From the NCBI GenBank assembly GCA_041725895.1, contig JBGRQA010000030.1:1-64000 (forward strand): a DNA stretch of 64,000 bases, in the 5' to 3' direction. A program made the translations under genes and the position numbers. The DNA is from JBGRQA01 sp041725895 (GTDB taxonomy: Bacteria; Bacteroidota; Bacteroidia; Bacteroidales; Marinifilaceae). This document shows positions 25,403-34,376 of the stretch, piece by piece. Under the pieces are notes generated by a model that was given only the letters and a program-made list of their open reading frames with translations, searched no databases and was not told the DNA's origin. Position 1 is the first letter of the stretch. Each line of letters begins with the position of its first letter.

Positions 25403-26965
25403 ATGGTGCGTGAAGAGATGCTCAATAAGGTAAAAGAGCACAAAGGAGAATGGGATGTAATTGTAATTGGTGGAGGTGCTTCCGGTATTGGGGCAGCTCT
25501 GGAATCTGCAACCCGGGGCTTTAAAACATTGTTGTTAGAACAACACGACTGGACAAAAGGAACCTCGAGCCGGAGTACGAAGTTGGTACATGGAGGTGTT
25601 AGATATCTGGCTCAGGGTAATATTTCACTGGTTCTTGAGGCGCTAAGAGAGAGAGGTTTGTTGAGGAAGAATGCGCCTCACCTGGTGAAGGATCAGTCTT
25701 TCATTATTCCAAATTACAATTGGTGGGGAACACCCTACTATACTCTTGGGTTGACGATGTATGATTTGTTGGCCGGGAAATTGGGATTGGGACGTTCTTT
25801 GCCCTATTCTAAAAAGAGAACTCTAAAATACATTCCAACCTTAAAGAGTGAGAAATTAGGTGGTGGTGTGGTGTACCACGACGGACAATTTGACGATTCC
25901 CGTTTGGCCATTAATATATGCCAGAGTTTTGTTGAGCAAGGTGGAGTAGCCTTGAATTATATGAAGGTAACAGGTTTGAAGAAATCCGATGGTAAAGTGA
26001 ATGGTGTTGTTGCTGTGGATGAGGAAACCGGCATAGAGTACACTTTCAGCGGGAAATCTGTATTGAATGCTACCGGAGTATTTGTGGATAGCATTATGAA
26101 AATGGATGATCCAAAAACTCGTGATATTGTAAAGGTATCGCAAGGTGTACACTTGGTGCTGGACAAGGAATTTGTTCCAGGTGATCATGCCATTATGATT
26201 CCGAAAACCGATGATGGTCGCGTGTTGTTTGCTGTTCCTTGGCACAACAAGGTGGTTGTGGGAACAACTGATGTGTTAAAGGAGAATGCAGAACTGGAGC
26301 CAAGAGCCTTGAAGGAGGAAGTGGATTTCATTTTGGAAACAGCTGGTCGCTTTTTAGTGAAACCTCCGAAGCGTTCTGACGTACGAAGTGTTTTTGCAGG
26401 TTTACGACCGTTGGCAGCGCCAAGTGGAGAGGGAAAGAAAACAAAAGAAATTTCAAGAGGCCATAAAATTGTGATATCTGATTCAGGTTTGGTAACTCTT
26501 ACCGGAGGAAAATGGACCACATATCGTCAAATGGCTGAGGATGTAATGGACAAATTATCAAATGCGGTTGGTTTACCACTGAAGAAATCCATTACCCGAA
26601 CTCTGAAAATTCATGGCTATAAGCAGAAAGTTGATCTTTCTAATCCAATGTATTTCTATGGATCAGATGAGGAGAAGATACTGGAGCTAGCCAGGAAGCA
26701 ACCCGAATTGGCAAAGTCTCTTAGTAAAAGCTTGAGAATTATTAAGGCGCAAGTGGTTTGGGCTGTACGTCATGAGATGGCCAGAACCGTAGAAGATATG
26801 TTGGCGCGAAGAACCAGAGCTTTGTTTTTGGATGCAAAGGAAAGTATACGTGTTGCTCCTGAAGTTGCTCGTTTAATTGCCCTGGAACTGGGATACGGCG
26901 AGGAATGGGAGATGAAGCAGGTACAAGCATATACCCGGTTGGCAGAGGGGTATGTATTAAAGTAA
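25403..26965 (+). CDS. glpD: Aerobic-type glycerol-3-phosphate dehydrogenase (FAD)
   Basis: A 520-residue FAD-dependent dehydrogenase oxidising glycerol-3-phosphate to dihydroxyacetone phosphate, with electrons passed to membrane quinone. The dinucleotide fold VIVIGGGASGIGAALESATRG is near residue 20, followed by TKGTSSRSTKLVHGGVRYL, the conserved FAD segment. Later are FAVPWHNKVVVGTTD and FAGLRPL, then LTGGKWTTYRQMAED. A C-terminal helical domain completes the family length. It is followed 48 bases later by glpT. Confidence 0.95.
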   Translation: MVREEMLNKVKEHKGEWDVIVIGGGASGIGAALESATRGFKTLLLEQHDWTKGTSSRSTKLVHGGVRYLAQGNISLVLEALRERGLLRKNAPHLVKDQSFIIPNYNWWGTPYYTLGLTMYDLLAGKLGLGRSLPYSKKRTLKYIPTLKSEKLGGGVVYHDGQFDDSRLAINICQSFVEQGGVALNYMKVTGLKKSDGKVNGVVAVDEETGIEYTFSGKSVLNATGVFVDSIMKMDDPKTRDIVKVSQGVHLVLDKEFVPGDHAIMIPKTDDGRVLFAVPWHNKVVVGTTDVLKENAELEPRALKEEVDFILETAGRFLVKPPKRSDVRSVFAGLRPLAAPSGEGKKTKEISRGHKIVISDSGLVTLTGGKWTTYRQMAEDVMDKLSNAVGLPLKKSITRTLKIHGYKQKVDLSNPMYFYGSDEEKILELARKQPELAKSLSKSLRIIKAQVVWAVRHEMARTVEDMLARRTRALFLDAKESIRVAPEVARLIALELGYGEEWEMKQVQAYTRLAEGYVLK

Positions 26966-27013
26966 GAGTGTTATTATCACTACATTATAATTATTAAATA
27001 AAAGCAGCTATAC

Positions 27014-28378
27014 ATGTTAAACTTTTTGAAACCGGCAGCCCATAAAGAGCGGCTGCCGGAAGCTGAAATCGATCCTACCTACAAACGATTGCGTCTGCAG
27101 GTTTTCCTTGGAATTTTCCTCGGATATGCAGGTTACTACCTGGTTAGAAAAAACTTTTCACTTGCTATGCCTGATTTGGTAGCTCAGGGCTTTACCAAAG
27201 CAGAGTTGGGGATTGCCCTTTCCGGGGTATCCATAGCCTATGGTTTAAGTAAATTTTTGATGGGAAATGTTTCCGATAGAAGTGATGCCCGTCGTTTTAT
27301 GTCTTTGGGGCTTGCTTTGTCTGGTATTACCATGATCATTATGGGGATTTTCCCTTTTGCAACTTCCTCCATTGCTATCATGTTTGTCCTGTTGTTACTT
27401 AACGGTTGGTTCCAGGGAATGGGATGGCCTCCATCAGGAAGAGTTATGGTACACTGGTTTTCTGCAACCGAGCGTGGTACAAAAATGTCCATTTGGAATG
27501 TTGCTCATAATGTAGGAGGTGGTCTTATTGGCCCTCTTGCAATCGTTGGAGTAGCTATTTTTATGGACTGGGAAAGTAAATTTTACTTTCCGGGTATCGT
27601 GGCCCTGGTAATTGCTTTTATTACCTACCTTCTGGTTCGTGATACTCCTCAATCATGTGGTTTACCTACCATCGAGGAGCACAAGAATGACTATCCTGAA
27701 AACTATTCTGCAGAGCAGGAGCAGGAACTTTCTGCAAAGGAAATTTTCTTTAAATATGTATTCAAAAATAAATTGCTCTGGGCGATTGCTTTTGCCAATG
27801 CCTTTGTTTACCTGGTACGCTACGGTGTGTTGGACTGGGCTCCTACTTACCTTGAAGAAGTAAAGCATTTTTCCATTAAGGAAACTGGATGGGCTTACTT
27901 TGCTTACGAGTATGCAGGTATCCCCGGAACCCTTCTGTGCGGTTACCTGAGTGATAAGGTTTTCAAAGGGAAGCGTGCTCCTGCAAGTATTCTTTATATG
28001 GTATTCGTACTGATCGCAGTATTTGTATACTGGAAAAATCCTGCTGGAAATCCGATGGTGGATAACCTAGCACTGATTGCAATTGGATTCCTGATCTACG
28101 GTCCTGTAATGTTGATTGGAGTACATGCGCTTGATCTTGTTCCAAAGAAAGCAGCAGGAACAGCTGCCGGACTTACTGGTCTCTTTGGTTACCTGGGAGG
28201 TGCTTTGTTCGCGAATATTGCCATGGGATTTGTAGTGGATCACCTTGGATGGGACGGTGGATTTGCCGTACTGTTGGGATCTTGTGTTCTGGCAATTGTC
28301 TTTATTGCTTTTGCCTGGAAAAAAGAGATCAAGGCGAATGCGCTTAAAGCTCAACCCGCATACGTATCAGCAAAATAA
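27014..28378 (+). CDS. glpT: Glycerol-3-phosphate transporter (MFS antiporter)
   Basis: A 454-residue, 12-helix MFS protein of the organophosphate:phosphate antiporter family. Both substrate arginines of E. coli GlpT have equivalents: YYLVRKNFSLAMPDL near residue 45 (R45) and VYLVRYGVLDWAPTYLEE in the second half (R269). GWFQGMGWPPSGRVMVHWF is also typical. It would import glycerol-3-phosphate released by GlpQ across the inner membrane. It lies between glpD and glpQ in one transcription unit. Confidence 0.95.
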   Translation: MLNFLKPAAHKERLPEAEIDPTYKRLRLQVFLGIFLGYAGYYLVRKNFSLAMPDLVAQGFTKAELGIALSGVSIAYGLSKFLMGNVSDRSDARRFMSLGLALSGITMIIMGIFPFATSSIAIMFVLLLLNGWFQGMGWPPSGRVMVHWFSATERGTKMSIWNVAHNVGGGLIGPLAIVGVAIFMDWESKFYFPGIVALVIAFITYLLVRDTPQSCGLPTIEEHKNDYPENYSAEQEQELSAKEIFFKYVFKNKLLWAIAFANAFVYLVRYGVLDWAPTYLEEVKHFSIKETGWAYFAYEYAGIPGTLLCGYLSDKVFKGKRAPASILYMVFVLIAVFVYWKNPAGNPMVDNLALIAIGFLIYGPVMLIGVHALDLVPKKAAGTAAGLTGLFGYLGGALFANIAMGFVVDHLGWDGGFAVLLGSCVLAIVFIAFAWKKEIKANALKAQPAYVSAK

Positions 28379-28429
28379 TAACCACTCATTAATAACAACT
28401 ATTATCTAACCACAATTAAAACTATTTAC

Positions 28430-29782
28430 ATGAAGTATTTAAAAACTAATAAGAAAATCTTATTAAGTGCACTATGTATCTCATTATTGGGATTAGGTGC
28501 TTGTGAGAATGATATCGATGATTTAAATGACTTGAATCAGTCCAAAGAAATTCCTTTGCAAACAGTGAATGCGGAAACGCAAGCTGTAATTGATCAATTA
28601 AAAATTGATGCACCGGATGCTGTTATTGCACACAGAGGAAGTACTTTCTGGGCTCCGGAAGAAACTGAAGCTGCTTTCCGTTGGGCTAGAAACATGGGGG
28701 CTGATTATCTTGAAATTGATATTCAAAAGACAAGTGACGGTATTTTGCTTGCACTTCATGATAACAACCTGCGTCGTACTTCAAATGTTGAAAGTATTTA
28801 TCCAGGTAGAGCCGATTACGATTTGAGTAAATTTACGTTGAAAGAATTACGTGCTCTTGATGCTGGTTCCTGGTTTAACGAAGATAAGCCGGATAATGCT
28901 CGTTTGGAATTCATCGATCAGAAGATCTCTACCTTGAAGGATGTATTGCTGATTGCTGAGGGAATGAAAGTGAAAAGAGATGCCAATAGAAACCCTTACT
29001 ATCTTAAGGCTGATGGATCCGAAACTTTGGATTTGAATGAGTCTACCGGAGAATTTGTTTTTGTTGCGGACGAAAAGGATAACGGAAACCGTCCTGGTGT
29101 TTATATTGAAACCAAAGAGCCATGGAGATTTAAGGATATGGAAAAAACTCTTGCTGAGGTTTTAGAGGCGAACGGATGGCTTGCAACAAAAAATCCAAAA
29201 ACCATTGCAACTACTCCTGGTAAGGTAGCTGTTGCCAATACCAAGTCTCGTATTATTCTTCAGACCTTCTCTTGGCAAAGTTGTATTCTGCTTGAAAAGT
29301 ATCTTCCAAATATTCCTAAGTGTATGTTGCTTTGGAAAGGTGGATACGATAATCTTACCGATGATGATGCAGATATGATTGCTGACGTTTTAAATTTCTG
29401 TGTTGATAATAACGTGCACATCGTGGGACCATCCATTGCTGGTGCGCCAAACAAATATGATGAATTAACATCTCCTTGGATGTGTGAAATGTATCACAGA
29501 CCAGGATTCGTTATTCACGCCTACTCTTTTGACACTGAAGACCAGTTGAAAAAATACAATGGTGATTATTATTTCGAAAAATTAGAATCTCGTTTCGACA
29601 ACCCGGATCGTAAACTTGCAGGTGAATGGGAAGGTAAAATTGGAAGAGAAAACTTTATTGATGGTGGATTTACCAACTTAACAGATCTTTCATTGCAATA
29701 CCAGGGAAGAGCATTACCAGGTGTAACAGCTCAGTCTGTAATGAGTGATCTTGGATACGGTACTTTTATCGGAAGAAAATAA
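28430..29782 (+). CDS. glpQ: Glycerophosphodiester phosphodiesterase lipoprotein
   Basis: A 450-residue GDPD-family enzyme with a lipoprotein signal peptide: hydrophobic segment ISLLGLGAC with lipid-modified Cys25, followed by acidic residues ENDIDD, which in Bacteroidota can favour surface display. Catalytic motifs are VIAHRGS (near residue 63), EIDIQKTSDG, and LALHDNNL with the general-base His. It hydrolyses glycerophosphodiesters, the deacylation products of phospholipids, to glycerol-3-phosphate plus an alcohol. GlpT and the porin on either side complete the uptake route. Confidence 0.93.
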   Translation: MKYLKTNKKILLSALCISLLGLGACENDIDDLNDLNQSKEIPLQTVNAETQAVIDQLKIDAPDAVIAHRGSTFWAPEETEAAFRWARNMGADYLEIDIQKTSDGILLALHDNNLRRTSNVESIYPGRADYDLSKFTLKELRALDAGSWFNEDKPDNARLEFIDQKISTLKDVLLIAEGMKVKRDANRNPYYLKADGSETLDLNESTGEFVFVADEKDNGNRPGVYIETKEPWRFKDMEKTLAEVLEANGWLATKNPKTIATTPGKVAVANTKSRIILQTFSWQSCILLEKYLPNIPKCMLLWKGGYDNLTDDDADMIADVLNFCVDNNVHIVGPSIAGAPNKYDELTSPWMCEMYHRPGFVIHAYSFDTEDQLKKYNGDYYFEKLESRFDNPDRKLAGEWEGKIGRENFIDGGFTNLTDLSLQYQGRALPGVTAQSVMSDLGYGTFIGRK

Positions 29783-29809
29783 TTTGTAGGAATAATAAAA
29801 ATTAGAATT

Positions 29810-31150
29810 ATGATTAAGCTTAAAAATATATCACTTCTAGTATTATCTCTTGGATTTATGTCCGCAAGTGTTGTGGCTCAGGAGAATGATGTTGTTGCAA
29901 AAGAGAAAAAAGGCGCAATAAATTTTAAATCAAACGATGGTCAGTACAATTGGTCGTTTGGTGGACGTGTTTACATGGATGGTGTTTACTACATGGAAGA
30001 TGCTACCGACTTGAGCTCCAAGACAAGTTTAAGCGACGTTCGTTTGTATGGTAAAGCCTCATGGGGCAAGTGGGATGCAAAAATCAATTTTAGTTTTGCC
30101 AATAATAAAGTACATGCAAAGGATATCTACTTGAACTACTCTTTCAGCAAGAATAGTTCCATTCGAGTAGGTAATTTCTTTGAGCCTTTCGGTATCCAGG
30201 GATCTATCTCAAGTAAAGATTCCCGTTTTATCGGAAACTCTTTTTCTGGTGAAGCTTTTAGTATTGGCCGAAGCGTTGGTATTGCCTATACCACTTTCTC
30301 GGATAAGTACTTCCTTTCCGGAGGTGTATTTGGTGGAAGAATTGGCAATGACGAAATGGGAGATGCTGGATATAGCGCAACAGCCAAAGCGGTTTATTCC
30401 CCTATCGTAAAAGAGGGAATGACTTTCCATATTGGTGCTTCTGCTTCCTATCGTTTGCCTGATGCCAATGGATTTGACGAAAAATACAACGATGATGATT
30501 ACAACCGTGAGGTGGTATATGCAGCAGGTCCTGAGCATAAATTCTTAAATGCACATATTGCCCATGCTGGTAATGAGTTGAAATTGAATGCTGAAGTATT
30601 GGCTACTTACGGTCGTTTTATGGTTCAATCAGAGTACTATACCAACAAAGTGTATCGTAAATCTAACTACGATCTTCAGTTTGCACACTCAAGACCTGAT
30701 ATGTGGGGTTGGTCTTCAACTGAAAAAGGGTTCGAAGATTGGTATGGTGTTCAGAGAGATATCGAAATGGATGGTTATTATGTGCAAGCAGGTTTCCTTG
30801 TAAAAGGTGGAGATTACAGCTATAATGCTGCAACTGCTTATATAAATCGTCCTAAAGCTGGTTCTCTTGAGTTGTTGGCTCGTATCAACAAAACCAATCT
30901 GAATGATATTGATGGTATTTTCATGCAGGATAAGTTTTGGGATGCTGATCCATTGAAAGCTGCAGCAGGTCAAACTAACTTTAGCGTTGGTGGCGGAGAA
31001 AGCATTGATTGGGCATTGGGTGTTAACTACTATGTGAGCAACAATGTAATGTTCCGTGTGAATTATACCTCAATGGATATTGACAATCTGTATTACAGAC
31101 AGGATGAAAATGTTTCATTCCTGAAGGCTAGAATTCAAGTGAATTTCTAA
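29810..31150 (+). CDS. OprO/OprP-family porin of the glp operon
   Basis: A 446-residue outer-membrane porin with a signal peptide (MSASVVAQ cleavage near residue 23). It has the same body plan as the porin at 21646: YNWSFGGRVYMDGVYYMED, SLSDVRLYGKASWGKWDAKINFSFA, KDIYLNYSFSKNSSIRVGNFFEPFG, ending LKARIQVNF. It follows glpQ by 27 bases and is the last gene before a terminator, so it very likely admits glycerophosphodiesters or glycerol-3-phosphate. It is about 47 residues longer than its paralogue because of loop insertions around residues 290-320. Confidence 0.87.
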   Translation: MIKLKNISLLVLSLGFMSASVVAQENDVVAKEKKGAINFKSNDGQYNWSFGGRVYMDGVYYMEDATDLSSKTSLSDVRLYGKASWGKWDAKINFSFANNKVHAKDIYLNYSFSKNSSIRVGNFFEPFGIQGSISSKDSRFIGNSFSGEAFSIGRSVGIAYTTFSDKYFLSGGVFGGRIGNDEMGDAGYSATAKAVYSPIVKEGMTFHIGASASYRLPDANGFDEKYNDDDYNREVVYAAGPEHKFLNAHIAHAGNELKLNAEVLATYGRFMVQSEYYTNKVYRKSNYDLQFAHSRPDMWGWSSTEKGFEDWYGVQRDIEMDGYYVQAGFLVKGGDYSYNAATAYINRPKAGSLELLARINKTNLNDIDGIFMQDKFWDADPLKAAAGQTNFSVGGGESIDWALGVNYYVSNNVMFRVNYTSMDIDNLYYRQDENVSFLKARIQVNF

Positions 31151-31161
31151 TTAAAAAAATT

Positions 31162-31194
31162 GGTTCGCCATCAATAGAGATGGCGAACCTCTCT
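31162..31194 (+). terminator. Terminator of the glpD-glpT-glpQ-porin operon
   Basis: GGTTCGCCATC (31162-31172) pairs perfectly with GATGGCGAACC (31179-31189) around a 6-base loop and is followed by TCTCTC. Confidence 0.82.
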
Positions 31195-31269
31195 CAAAAA
31201 GCAATAGGCTAGAGTTTGAAGTTTGTTTTTTGATAGGATGCAATCTGCATCTAGACTCTGTTTCTACCT

Positions 31270-31311
31270 AATTTTGAATGGGGGAGACGACATAAGCCTC
31301 CATTCAAAATT
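31270..31311. other. 15-bp inverted repeat upstream of glpK
   Basis: AATTTTGAATGGGGG (31270-31284) pairs with 31297-31311 (CCTCCATTCAAAATT), one G-T pair, 12-base loop. It lies between the porin terminator and the glpK promoter. With no T tract it may be a bidirectional terminator remnant or an operator. Confidence 0.6.
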
Positions 31312-31384
31312 CACCCTCTTTGCATTGTTATACAGTTGTTTAGTTTAGATTTTGTATAAACTAAATATTTTCTTTTGACGACCC

Positions 31385-31414
31385 TTGTATAGCTATGTAT
31401 ATTTCTTAGTTTTG
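31385..31414 (+). promoter_or_regulatory. glpK promoter P1 with GCTATGTA box
   Basis: TTG (31385-31387), a 19-base spacer, and TAGTTTTG (31407-31414). GCTATGTA at 31392-31399 lies between the boxes, 4 bases after TTG and 7 before the -7 box, exactly as in the padR promoter. This is the strongest support for one shared operator. Confidence 0.65.
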
Positions 31415-31606
31415 TATTACCCTAATACAAGTTTTCTACCTCAAATAGGATAATCCTATTTCACACTCTTTCACAAAGGATTCGTTTCAGTCCCTCAGTT
31501 TTTTAGAGGGGATACCTGTAAACGAAAATCATTACAACATAATAACTTTTGTTTCTTGTAAGTAAAGCAAGGAAGTAATTGCTTATTTAATTCTAAAAAA
31601 AATTGT

Positions 31607-31666
31607 ATCGTTTCGCAAACGATTCCATTGGACTATTGACCAAAGTTCACAGGGAAGGTATTTTTA
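31607..31666 (+). promoter_or_regulatory. Dyad and second promoter candidate of glpK
   Basis: ATCGTTT-CGC-AAACGAT (31607-31623) has perfect 7-bp arms with the same AAACG/CGTTT core as the sites upstream of padR. Just downstream, TTG (31636-31638) and TATTTTTA (31659-31666) with a 20-base spacer form a weaker promoter, giving a leader of about 65 bases. Between 31415 and 31606 I see no other feature. Confidence 0.45.
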
Positions 31667-31738
31667 GATCATAGTGAAGTAAAGGAATAAGCAGTTGATT
31701 TTGATCGATAAAAAACAATTAACCAAAATTTAATAACA

Positions 31739-33238
31739 ATGACCGACAAGTTTATTTTAGCATTGGATCAGGGAACGACTAGTTCTCGCTCAATTATTTT
31801 CAATAAGAAAGGGGAAATGGTAAGTGTGGCGCAAAAGGAATTTCGCCAGATATTTCCCAAGCCGGGATGGGTAGAACATGATGCAAATGAGATTTGGTCT
31901 ACACAGGCCGGAACCGCTGCAGAAGCGATTGTTAGAGCAGGAGCCAATGGAAAAAACATTGCGGGAATTGGTATCACCAACCAACGTGAAACTACTGTCG
32001 TTTGGGATCGGGAAACAAGTGAACCCATTTACAATGCTATTGTTTGGCAGGATCGCCGAACCTCTAAGTATTGCGACGAGTTAAGAGAGCAGGGATATGC
32101 TGAAATGATTCAGGATAAAACCGGTCTGGTTATCGATTCCTATTTCTCCGGAACTAAGATTAAATGGATTCTTGACAATGTTGAAGGAGCCCGGGAAAAG
32201 GCTAATGCAGGGAAACTTGCCTTTGGTACTATGGATACCTGGTTGATTTGGAAGTTAACCCAGGGGAAGGTGCATGTTACCGATGTAAGTAATGCAAGTA
32301 GAACTCTTTTGTATAATATTAATACCCTGGAGTGGGATAGAGAATTGTTAGAGCTTTTGGACATTCCGGAAAGCATTTTACCGGAAGTGAAGTCTTCTTC
32401 AGAAGTATACGGACATACCGTTACCACCCTTTTTGCACACGAGGTACCCATTTCAGGAATAGCCGGAGATCAGCAGGCGGCAACTTTTGGTCAGATGTGT
32501 ATCAAACCAGGTAGTGTGAAAAATACCTACGGAACCGGTTGCTTTATGCTTTGCAATACCGGTAACCAACCCGTAAAATCCAAGAACAACCTATTAACAA
32601 CCATCGGATGGAAGATCAATGGGGAAACTACCTATTGTCTCGAAGGCAGCATCTTTATGGGAGGTGCTATCGTACAATGGTTGCGCGATGGTTTGGGGAT
32701 TATCAAAACCGCTCCGGAAGTGGAGGAACTGGCTGCTTCGGTGGAAGACAATGGTGATGTTTATATGGTACCTGCCTTAACCGGATTGGGGGCCCCTCAC
32801 TGGGATCAGTATGCCCGCGGAACCATTGTAGGTTTAACACGAGGAGCTACGGCTGCCCATATTGCACGTGCTGCGCTGGAAGGAATCGCATTTCAGGTGC
32901 GTGATGTGTTGAAGGCCATGGAAGCTGATGCTGGTATTGATATTACCGAATTAAGAGTAGATGGTGGTGCCGCGGCCAATAACCTCCTGCTGCAATTCCA
33001 GGCTGATGTGTTACGAGCACCAGTTATTCGTCCCCAAACATTGGAGACTACGGCACTTGGTGCTGCCTACCTGGCCGGTTTGGCGGTAGGTTACTGGAAT
33101 GGAATCGAAGATATCCAGAACCAATGGGCTAAGGATCGTCAGTTTGATGCAGTAATGTCCAACGAAAAATCAGATAAATACATTAAAGGCTGGAACAAAG
33201 CCCTTGAGCGTTCCAAGAAATGGGAAGATGCTGACTAA
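31739..33238 (+). CDS. glpK: Glycerol kinase
   Basis: A 499-residue FGGY-family kinase phosphorylating glycerol with ATP to glycerol-3-phosphate. All standard motifs are intact: LDQGTTSSR at residues 9-17, NQRET with the glycerol-binding Arg/Glu, YFSGTK, GDQQAA with the catalytic-base Asp, YGTGCF, and LRVDGGAAANN. This contrasts with the paralogue at 23499. Located before glpF, it is the obvious housekeeping GlpK of the organism. Its upstream region contains two promoter candidates and operator-like sites. Confidence 0.97.
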   Translation: MTDKFILALDQGTTSSRSIIFNKKGEMVSVAQKEFRQIFPKPGWVEHDANEIWSTQAGTAAEAIVRAGANGKNIAGIGITNQRETTVVWDRETSEPIYNAIVWQDRRTSKYCDELREQGYAEMIQDKTGLVIDSYFSGTKIKWILDNVEGAREKANAGKLAFGTMDTWLIWKLTQGKVHVTDVSNASRTLLYNINTLEWDRELLELLDIPESILPEVKSSSEVYGHTVTTLFAHEVPISGIAGDQQAATFGQMCIKPGSVKNTYGTGCFMLCNTGNQPVKSKNNLLTTIGWKINGETTYCLEGSIFMGGAIVQWLRDGLGIIKTAPEVEELAASVEDNGDVYMVPALTGLGAPHWDQYARGTIVGLTRGATAAHIARAALEGIAFQVRDVLKAMEADAGIDITELRVDGGAAANNLLLQFQADVLRAPVIRPQTLETTALGAAYLAGLAVGYWNGIEDIQNQWAKDRQFDAVMSNEKSDKYIKGWNKALERSKKWEDAD

Positions 33239-33257
33239 AACCAAAGATATCTTAGAG

Positions 33258-33366
33258 TAAAATCCCCTTCCAACCGGAAAGTAATGTTGTTAGATATAGG
33301 ATGATGTTGAGTTATTGCTTTCCGGTTGCCATACTTTAATTTGTGATGAGACCGGAAGGATTTTAC
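33258..33366 (+). other. Structured spacer between glpK and glpF
   Basis: Nested inverted repeats: an outer arm AAAATCCCCTTCC (33259-33271) pairs with GGAAGGATTTT (33354-33364) with a 2-base bulge. An inner arm AACCGGAAAGTAAT (33272-33285) pairs with ATTGCTTTCCGGTT (33314-33327) with one mismatch. The RNA would form a long branched structure in the 179-base gap, possibly a processing or translation-control element for glpF. Confidence 0.55.
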
Positions 33367-33417
33367 GATGAGAACACCAGGAATAACCATTAATTATTAA
33401 CCACAAAAGTTTTAATC

Positions 33418-34155
33418 ATGAGTGAATTTATTGCAGAGTTTTTAGGTACTATGCTTTTGATACTGTTAGGGAACGGTGTTGTAGCCAACGTTGTGTTAAA
33501 AGATACAAAAGGAAACAATGGAGGATGGATTGTAATCGCCCTGGCCTGGGGGCTGGCGGTTTTTGTTGGAGTAGCAGTTGCCGGTCCGGTTTCAGGTGCT
33601 CATATCAATCCTGCTGTAACCATCGGATTGGCTATTGCGGGAATGTTCCCCTGGGCCAAGGTCGGTTTGTTTGTTGCTGCCCAAATGTTAGGGGCTGCCA
33701 CCGGAGCTTTCCTGGTTTGGCTGATGTACCGCGATCATTTTAATGCAACCGAAGATGGTGGAGCCAAATTGGCCTGTTTTTCCACCGGACCTGCCATTCG
33801 TCGTTTTAGTAGTAACTTTATTAGTGAATTGATTGGAACTTTTGTTCTAATGTTCGTTATCTTCTATCTGGCCGGACCTTCCATTGAGGCATCCGGTTTG
33901 CAAGGCGCCAAAATAGGATTGGGTACTCTTGGTGCACTTCCGGTAGCCTTGTTGGTGGTGGCAATTGGTTTGTCATTGGGAGGTACTACTGGTTATGCCA
34001 TTAACCCTGCCCGTGATTTGGGACCTCGTTTAATGCATGCCATCTTGCCCATGAATGCCAAAGGAGACAGCGATTGGGGATACGCAATAATTCCTGTTAT
34101 CGCTCCAGTACTTGGGGCGGCAATTGCTGCCGGCTTGTTTATGAGCTTTCTGTAA
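33418..34155 (+). CDS. glpF: Glycerol uptake facilitator (aquaglyceroporin)
   Basis: A 245-residue, six-helix MIP-family channel. Both NPA boxes are present: SGAHINPAVT near residue 65 and TGYAINPARD near residue 198. The filter arginine (NPARD) and the tryptophan of ALAWGLAVF match glycerol-conducting GlpF; the E. coli filter Phe200 is a Tyr here. It would let glycerol diffuse in for GlpK to trap. It follows glpK in the same direction after a structured 179-base gap. Confidence 0.95.
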   Translation: MSEFIAEFLGTMLLILLGNGVVANVVLKDTKGNNGGWIVIALAWGLAVFVGVAVAGPVSGAHINPAVTIGLAIAGMFPWAKVGLFVAAQMLGAATGAFLVWLMYRDHFNATEDGGAKLACFSTGPAIRRFSSNFISELIGTFVLMFVIFYLAGPSIEASGLQGAKIGLGTLGALPVALLVVAIGLSLGGTTGYAINPARDLGPRLMHAILPMNAKGDSDWGYAIIPVIAPVLGAAIAAGLFMSFL

Positions 34156-34184
34156 AAAGGTAGCAAGTAACAAGGTTCTAGTAA

Positions 34185-34207
34185 CAAGTTACAAGTCTTG
34201 TAACTTG
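34185..34207. repeat. Perfect palindrome in an intergenic repeat after glpF
   Basis: CAAGTTACAAG-T-CTTGTAACTTG: two perfect 11-bp arms separated by one base. The surrounding DNA (34160-34213) is a degenerate series of AAGTAACAAGG-like words. A second hairpin GGAGGACA/TGTCCTCC lies at 34280-34302. It could end glpF transcription, though no T tract follows. Confidence 0.6.
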
Positions 34208-34376
34208 ATACTTACTCCTTGCCACTAATAAGATATTTCCAAAAATAGTTTGATGGATTGACTCCTCTATAGGAGGATTGGAGGACAGAGAATATGTCCT
34301 CCCGGTCCTTCCTATGCCTGATTTTCTCCAAAGAAAGGGGGGAGGAGTTGTGTTGAATAAGTAAATAAGAAAAGAA

